Positions 15,017-18,881 of a stretch of DNA of 18,881 nt are shown piece by piece. Position 1 is the stretch's first letter, and every line of letters begins with the position of its first letter. A program made the translations under genes and the position numbers. Below the pieces are notes generated by a model. It saw only the letters and a program-made list of their open reading frames with translations. It was not told the origin of the DNA and did no database searches. Source of the stretch: Giesbergeria sp. (GTDB taxonomy: Bacteria > Pseudomonadota > Gammaproteobacteria > Burkholderiales > Burkholderiaceae_C); NCBI GenBank assembly GCA_017998735.1, contig JAGOCN010000002.1, forward strand, positions 1-18,881, written 5' to 3'.

Positions 15017-16093
15017 TTACCCTGCCAGCTGCGCCAGCTGATCGCGCAGGCTGTCCAGCCACTCCGCACCGATGCGCCGGGCCAGACCTTCATGCACGCC
15101 CTGCACGGCTGCGCGCAGGCCTGCCTTTTGCGCTGCGGTAGGCACATGGATGCGCGTGCCGGCAAAGCCGCGCAGTGCTGCCAGCGCCTTGTCGTTTTGC
15201 GTGTCGGCAATGCGGTTGCCAAAGTCCATTGCCTCGTGCAGGGCCTGGCGCACCAGCGTGCGGTCGGCGGTGGTCAGGGACACCCAGAAACGCTGCCCCA
15301 CCACCACCGCGTAGCCCAGGTAGCCATGCTGCGTCAGGGTCAGATCGGTCTGCACTTCGTGCATGCCCTGGGTCCAGAAGTTGGACAGCGGGTTTTCCGT
15401 GCCGTCCACCACCCCTGCGGCCAGCGCCTGGCGGGTTTCGCTGAAGGCCAGCGCCACTGGCTGCGCGCCAAGCGCGCGCATCTGCATGGCCAGCACCTGC
15501 GAGGCCTGGATGCGCAGGCGCTGGCCGGCAAAGTCGGCCAGCTCCAGCAGCGGGCGGTTGGCGCTCATGTGCTTGAAGCCGTTGTCCATGAAACCCAGGC
15601 CCACCATGCGCTGGCGCTGCAGGCCCTGCAGCAGGCGCTGGCCCAGCCGGCCCTGGGTGATGCGGCGCACGCTGGCCACATCGGGAAACAGGCAGGGCAG
15701 ATCGAACAGTTCGAATTCGGGAAAGCCGATGCGGCCGAACTTGGACAGCGAAGGGGCCAGCATTTCCACCGCGCCCAGCTGCAGCGCCTGCATCTCGTCG
15801 TGGTCGCTGTACAGCCGCGCTTCAGGGTGCACCGCCACGGCAATGCGCCCGCCCGAGCGCTCCTGCACCAGTGCCCGAAAGCGTTCGGCGGCCAGGCCCT
15901 TGGGCGTGTCCTCGGCCACCACATGCGACCAGCGGATGGTGAACGGCGCACCCGGCCGTTCGCGGCAGCCCGCACCGGCCAGGCCCAGGGCCGCGCCGGC
16001 CAGCAGCGTGCGGCGCCGCAGCGCGGCAGGTGCAGGCACGGGGGCAGGCACGGTTGGGGGCACGGGCGAAGGTGCAGCGCGGGCCGGATTCAT
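15017..16093 (-). CDS. Orphan DctP-family TRAP solute-binding protein, probable Tat lipoprotein
   Basis: The 358-residue protein is a DctP homologue with an unusual N-terminus. It has a Pro/Ala-rich stretch (1-25), RRRT (26-29) and a hydrophobic core ending in LAGAGC with Cys43, which fits a Tat-exported lipoprotein. The mature part mirrors dctP1 block by block: WSHVVAEDTPKG (55-66), LAPSLSKFGR, FDLPCLFPD (130-138), LRIQAS with R194, and [12 protein letters not shown]. It should bind a similar organic acid but is tethered to the membrane. No dctQ or dctM accompanies it. It diverges from the histidine kinase gene with only 39 bases between the start codons, so it is probably co-regulated with the kinase. 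Roles as an alternative donor to DctQM or as a sensory partner are both possible. Confidence 0.92.
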   Translation of the reverse strand: MNPARAAPSPVPPTVPAPVPAPAALRRRTLLAGAALGLAGAGCRERPGAPFTIRWSHVVAEDTPKGLAAERFRALVQERSGGRIAVAVHPEARLYSDHDEMQALQLGAVEMLAPSLSKFGRIGFPEFELFDLPCLFPDVASVRRITQGRLGQRLLQGLQRQRMVGLGFMDNGFKHMSANRPLLELADFAGQRLRIQASQVLAMQMRALGAQPVALAFSETRQALAAGVVDGTENPLSNFWTQGMHEVQTDLTLTQHGYLGYAVVVGQRFWVSLTTADRTLVRQALHEAMDFGNRIADTQNDKALAALRGFAGTRIHVPTAAQKAGLRAAVQGVHEGLARRIGAEWLDSLRDQLAQLAG

Positions 16094-16132
16094 GCTCGCT
16101 ATGCTACGGCCAGGCACCTGCCGCCACCGCCC
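16094..16132. promoter_or_regulatory. Very short divergent control region between dctP2 and the kinase gene
   Basis: Only 39 bases separate the two ATG codons. No convincing -35/-10 pair fits inside, so at least one promoter must lie within the opposite gene's 5' coding region, making the two promoters overlap. I see no operator matching the one at dctP1. Confidence 0.35.
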
Positions 16133-18337
16133 ATGTTTTCCCCCAAGCCGCCCTTTCCGCAGTCTTCGCAGTCTGCGCAGTCCACGCCCTCGCTGGACTT
16201 TGCCCTGCTGCAGCGCCCCTCCGGCCAGGCACTGCGCTCGTGGCGCATGCTGTGGTGGCTGCTGGGGCTCATGCTGCTGGTGGTGGCCTCGGTGGTGGCG
16301 CTGGTGCTGTACCTGCATGCGTTCGAGCAGGAAGAGGAAGAGCGCCGCCGCGTGTCCGACGGGCAGTGGCTGGAGCAGAGCGTGCGCTTTCACTTTCTGC
16401 GCCTGGAGGAAGACCTGCGCGCCCAGGCACGCCAGGCGCTGCAGCAGTCGGGCACGGGCACCCCCGGCCAGCCCGTCACAGGCGGTGCAGCCGGTGCGGC
16501 TGGCGTGGTGTCCAACACCGGTACTGAAACCGGCACCGGCGCTGTGCAGGGCGGGCAGCTCTGGGGCCAGCCCGGCGCCGTTCTGTGGCATGGCTGGCAG
16601 CCGCGCCCCGGCAGCGCCGAAACGACCGCTGATGCCGTTGGTGCCGCCAATGCAGGCGGCGCGCAGATTCCGCAGGTGCTGCGCCAGACGCGGGCCGCGC
16701 ACCCGCGCAACGCCGAAGCCCTGGCCAGCATGTTCGACATCGCCATCGGGCTGCGCCGTGCCAGCTATGCCGGACCGATGCGCGCTGCCGGGGGCCAGAC
16801 CACCGACACGGTGTGGCTGGCGGTGCCGTACTTCGAGCGCGGCCAGCTGCTGGGCAACTACATGGCGGCGCTGTCGATGCAGGCCTGCGTGGAGGGCCTG
16901 GTGCCGGCCTGGTTCCACCAGTTGCACCGGGTGCGCCTGGCCGACAGTGCCGATCTGGCGCCGGCGCCGGCCGGGCAGCCCCCTTACCTGGCGGCCATGA
17001 ACCTGCCCGGCACCGACCTGTTCATTGAAATCACGCCGCTGCAGGCGCAGCCGGCCATGGTGCCGCGCCTGTTTCTGCTGGTGGCGCTGACCTTTCTGGC
17101 CGGCATGCTGATCAGCCTGGCGGTGCTGCGCCGCGACATGGCCAAGCGCCAGCAGGTGCAGGCGCTTTTGCAGGCGCAGATGGTGCTGCGCACCGCCATG
17201 GAAAACTCCATCACCATCGGCATGCGCGCCTGGGCGCAGGACGGGCGCGTGCTGTATGTGAACGAGGCGTTTTGCCGCATGGTCGGCTACAGCGCCGCCG
17301 AGCTGCTGGGGCAGCGCGCACCCATGCCCTACTGGCCGGCCGATCTGGCGCAGGAACTCGGTGCGCAGCACCGCGACGTGACCACCCACGGCACGCGCAG
17401 CGAAGGCCTGGAGGTGCAGTTCGAGCACCGCGACGGCCACCGGGTGGACGTGCTGGTGCACGAGGCACCGCTGACCACGGCCAGCGGCCAGCCGGTGGGC
17501 TGGATGAGTTCGGTGCTGGACATCAGCGACAAGAAACGCGCCGAGCGCCTGGCCGCGCAGCAGCAGGAGCGCCTGGAGGCGTCGGGCCGGCTGGTGGCGG
17601 TGGGCGAGGTGGCGTCCACCCTGGCGCACGAGCTCAACCAGCCGCTGGGCGCGCTCAGCAGCTTTGCCAACGGCCTGCTCAACCGGCTGCACGACCACAG
17701 CATTGCGCTGGACGCGGTGGTGCCGGTGGTGGCCCGCATGGCGCGCCTGTCGGACCGGGCAGGCGCCATCATCCAGCGCATCAACGCCTTTGCCCGCCAG
17801 CGCGAGCTGGTGCTGGCACCGGTCGGGCTGGCGCGCTTTGTGCACCACTGCATCGTCACCCACCCGCGCAGCAGCACCGCCGTGCAGGTGCGCTGGACCG
17901 GCACGCCGGACCAGGCCGTGGTGCTGGCAGACGAGCTGCTGCTGGAGCATGTGGCACACAACCTGCTGGCCAACGCCCTGGCCTGGTCCGCGCGCGGCAC
18001 CACCGGGCCGGCGTGCGTGCAGGTGGCGGTGGCCACCTGCATCCAAGCGCAGGGGCCGATGGCCATGCTGTCGGTGGCCGACAACGGCCCCGGCGTGCCA
18101 CCCGAATCGCGCGACCACATCTTCAACGCCTTTTTCAGCACGCACGAAGGCGGCATGGGCATGGGCCTGGCGATCTGCCGCTCGATCGTCGAGGCGCACC
18201 ATGGCCGCATCGAAGTGGACAGCGACCCGGCGCTGGGCGGTGCCCGCTTCACCGTCTGGCTGCCGCTCACCGCCGAAACCCCGGCCCCGGCCATTCCGCA
18301 GCCCGCGTCTGCGTCCACGCCCGGAGACACCCCTTGA
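16133..18337 (+). CDS. DctS-like membrane sensor histidine kinase with PAS domain
   Basis: The 734-residue protein has a cytoplasmic tail (1-38), TM1 (about 39-64), a periplasmic sensor region (65-308), TM2 (about 309-331), a PAS domain (about 350-460) and a HisKA/HATPase core. The phospho-acceptor is H499 in TLAHELNQPLGA. The N box includes HNLLANALAW, the G1 box is VADNGPGVP, and the last boxes are FNAFFSTHEGGMGMGLAI. The layout matches the DctS/FixL-type kinases that control TRAP genes in Rhodobacter. The periplasmic region carries a Gly/Thr/Ala-rich low-complexity insertion (about 105-182). It diverges from the orphan dctP, and its stop overlaps the response-regulator start. The ATG at 16133 lacks an obvious ribosome site. 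Ligand identity is inferred from the TRAP context. Confidence 0.92.
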   Translation: MFSPKPPFPQSSQSAQSTPSLDFALLQRPSGQALRSWRMLWWLLGLMLLVVASVVALVLYLHAFEQEEEERRRVSDGQWLEQSVRFHFLRLEEDLRAQARQALQQSGTGTPGQPVTGGAAGAAGVVSNTGTETGTGAVQGGQLWGQPGAVLWHGWQPRPGSAETTADAVGAANAGGAQIPQVLRQTRAAHPRNAEALASMFDIAIGLRRASYAGPMRAAGGQTTDTVWLAVPYFERGQLLGNYMAALSMQACVEGLVPAWFHQLHRVRLADSADLAPAPAGQPPYLAAMNLPGTDLFIEITPLQAQPAMVPRLFLLVALTFLAGMLISLAVLRRDMAKRQQVQALLQAQMVLRTAMENSITIGMRAWAQDGRVLYVNEAFCRMVGYSAAELLGQRAPMPYWPADLAQELGAQHRDVTTHGTRSEGLEVQFEHRDGHRVDVLVHEAPLTTASGQPVGWMSSVLDISDKKRAERLAAQQQERLEASGRLVAVGEVASTLAHELNQPLGALSSFANGLLNRLHDHSIALDAVVPVVARMARLSDRAGAIIQRINAFARQRELVLAPVGLARFVHHCIVTHPRSSTAVQVRWTGTPDQAVVLADELLLEHVAHNLLANALAWSARGTTGPACVQVAVATCIQAQGPMAMLSVADNGPGVPPESRDHIFNAFFSTHEGGMGMGLAICRSIVEAHHGRIEVDSDPALGGARFTVWLPLTAETPAPAIPQPASASTPGDTP

Positions 18338-18881
18338 ACCCTGCCGCCATCCACATCGTGGACGACGACGCCGACGTGCGCGACGGCCTGGCCTGGCTGT
18401 TCGATTCGCGCGGCTACCAGGCCGCCACCTGGCACGGGGGCGACGAGTTTCTGCAGGCCCTGGGCCCGCAGGCGGCAGGGGCCGACTGGGGCACTGCGGT
18501 GGTGCTGCTGGACATCCGCATGGCACCGCTGTCGGGGCTGGCAACGTTCGAGCAGCTCAGACAGCTGGGCTGCCCCTGGCCGGTGCTGTTTCTGACCGGG
18601 CATGGCGATGTCGGCATGGCGGTGGCGGCGGTCAAGAACGGCGCCTGGGACTTTCTGGAAAAACCCTTCCAAGACAACCTGCTGGTGGACCGCGTGCAGC
18701 AGGCGCTGGCCGCTGCCAGTGCCCGGCGCAGCACCGACCAGGAAGTGCAGCGCCTGCGCGCCGCGCTGGCCAGCCTGAGCCAGCGCGAGCGCGAGGTGCT
18801 GGACGAGCTGGTGCACGGCCACTACAACAAGACCATCGGCGAGCACCTGGGCATCACCCAGCGCACGGTGGAATTTCACCG
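18334..18881 (+). CDS. FixJ/DctR-type response regulator, partial at the right end
   Basis: The visible 182 codons encode a receiver domain (about 5-120) with acidic pocket D10-D12, phospho-acceptor D60 in VLLDIRMAPLSG, T88 in LFLTGHGD and K110 in LEKPF. A linker and a LuxR-type helix-turn-helix follow, LSQREREVLDELVHGHYNKT (148-167) then IGEHLGITQRTVEFHR, running into the window edge. This is the FixJ/TodT subgroup, as in Rhodobacter DctR. The start is TTG at 18334, overlapping the kinase TGA as TTGA, with CCGGAGACAC just upstream; no ATG is available near it. It is the cognate partner of the kinase and the most likely activator of dctP1. The last few residues of the DNA-binding domain lie outside the window. 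Confidence 0.93.
   Translation, partial: MNPAAIHIVDDDADVRDGLAWLFDSRGYQAATWHGGDEFLQALGPQAAGADWGTAVVLLDIRMAPLSGLATFEQLRQLGCPWPVLFLTGHGDVGMAVAAVKNGAWDFLEKPFQDNLLVDRVQQALAAASARRSTDQEVQRLRAALASLSQREREVLDELVHGHYNKTIGEHLGITQRTVEFH

Noticed and set aside
15017..18544. Very long minus-strand open frame running through the kinase gene
   Set aside because: Only its last 358 codons look like a protein (the orphan DctP). The rest is antisense to a kinase with clear motifs and is rich in His/Arg/Gln, typical of high-GC shadow frames.

Overview
The window is high-GC DNA with dense protein coding, GGAGACA-type ribosome binding sites and gene families typical of Burkholderiales. It most resembles Comamonadaceae (the Acidovorax/Comamonas/Alicycliphilus neighbourhood). 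That assignment rests on protein family recognition and on a dispersed intergenic repeat I associate with this family; no search was run. I see no rRNA, tRNA, CRISPR array, insertion sequence or prophage.

Layout, left to right. The 3' end of a probable GTP-dependent PEP carboxykinase (1-121) is followed by a gene-free stretch with one dispersed repeat copy, a short tandem repeat and a bidirectional terminator. A compact higB2-higA2-type toxin-antitoxin operon (450-1099, minus) follows, with its promoter and a 7-3-7 operator visible and apparently a leaderless toxin mRNA. Next is a minus-strand, probably Fur-controlled iron operon (1400-4842): an FtrA/P19-like periplasmic protein, an OprB-like porin broken by one in-frame amber codon, and an FtrD-like membrane polyferredoxin. 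The FTR1-type permease and cupredoxin that usually complete Ftr systems are absent here. A small unknown gene (5146-5439, minus) diverges from a LysR regulator (5562-6599) with a T-N11-A palindrome between them. LysR overlaps a metallophosphoesterase gene. A UspA protein and two FAS1 (fasciclin) genes follow, carrying three FAS1 domains in total.

A TetR regulator (minus) and a flavin reductase (plus) come next. The right third is about TRAP transport of organic acids. It has a dctP-dctQ-dctM operon (minus) with a hairpin plus U-tract between dctP and dctQ, a small acidic repeat-containing protein, a second orphan dctP paralogue (Tat-type lipoprotein), and, divergent from the orphan, a DctS-like PAS histidine kinase translationally coupled to a FixJ/DctR-type response regulator cut by the window end. 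The natural reading is that the DctS/DctR-like pair senses a carboxylate and controls DctPQM. A 7-8-7 inverted repeat centred near -43 of a good sigma-70 promoter of dctP1 is a candidate response-regulator site, and the orphan DctP2 may be a ligand-presenting partner of the kinase.

The most noteworthy items are the orphan DctP/kinase module with the dctP1 operator, the permease-less Ftr-like operon with its amber-broken porin, the leaderless toxin promoter/operator, and the three-copy dispersed repeat.
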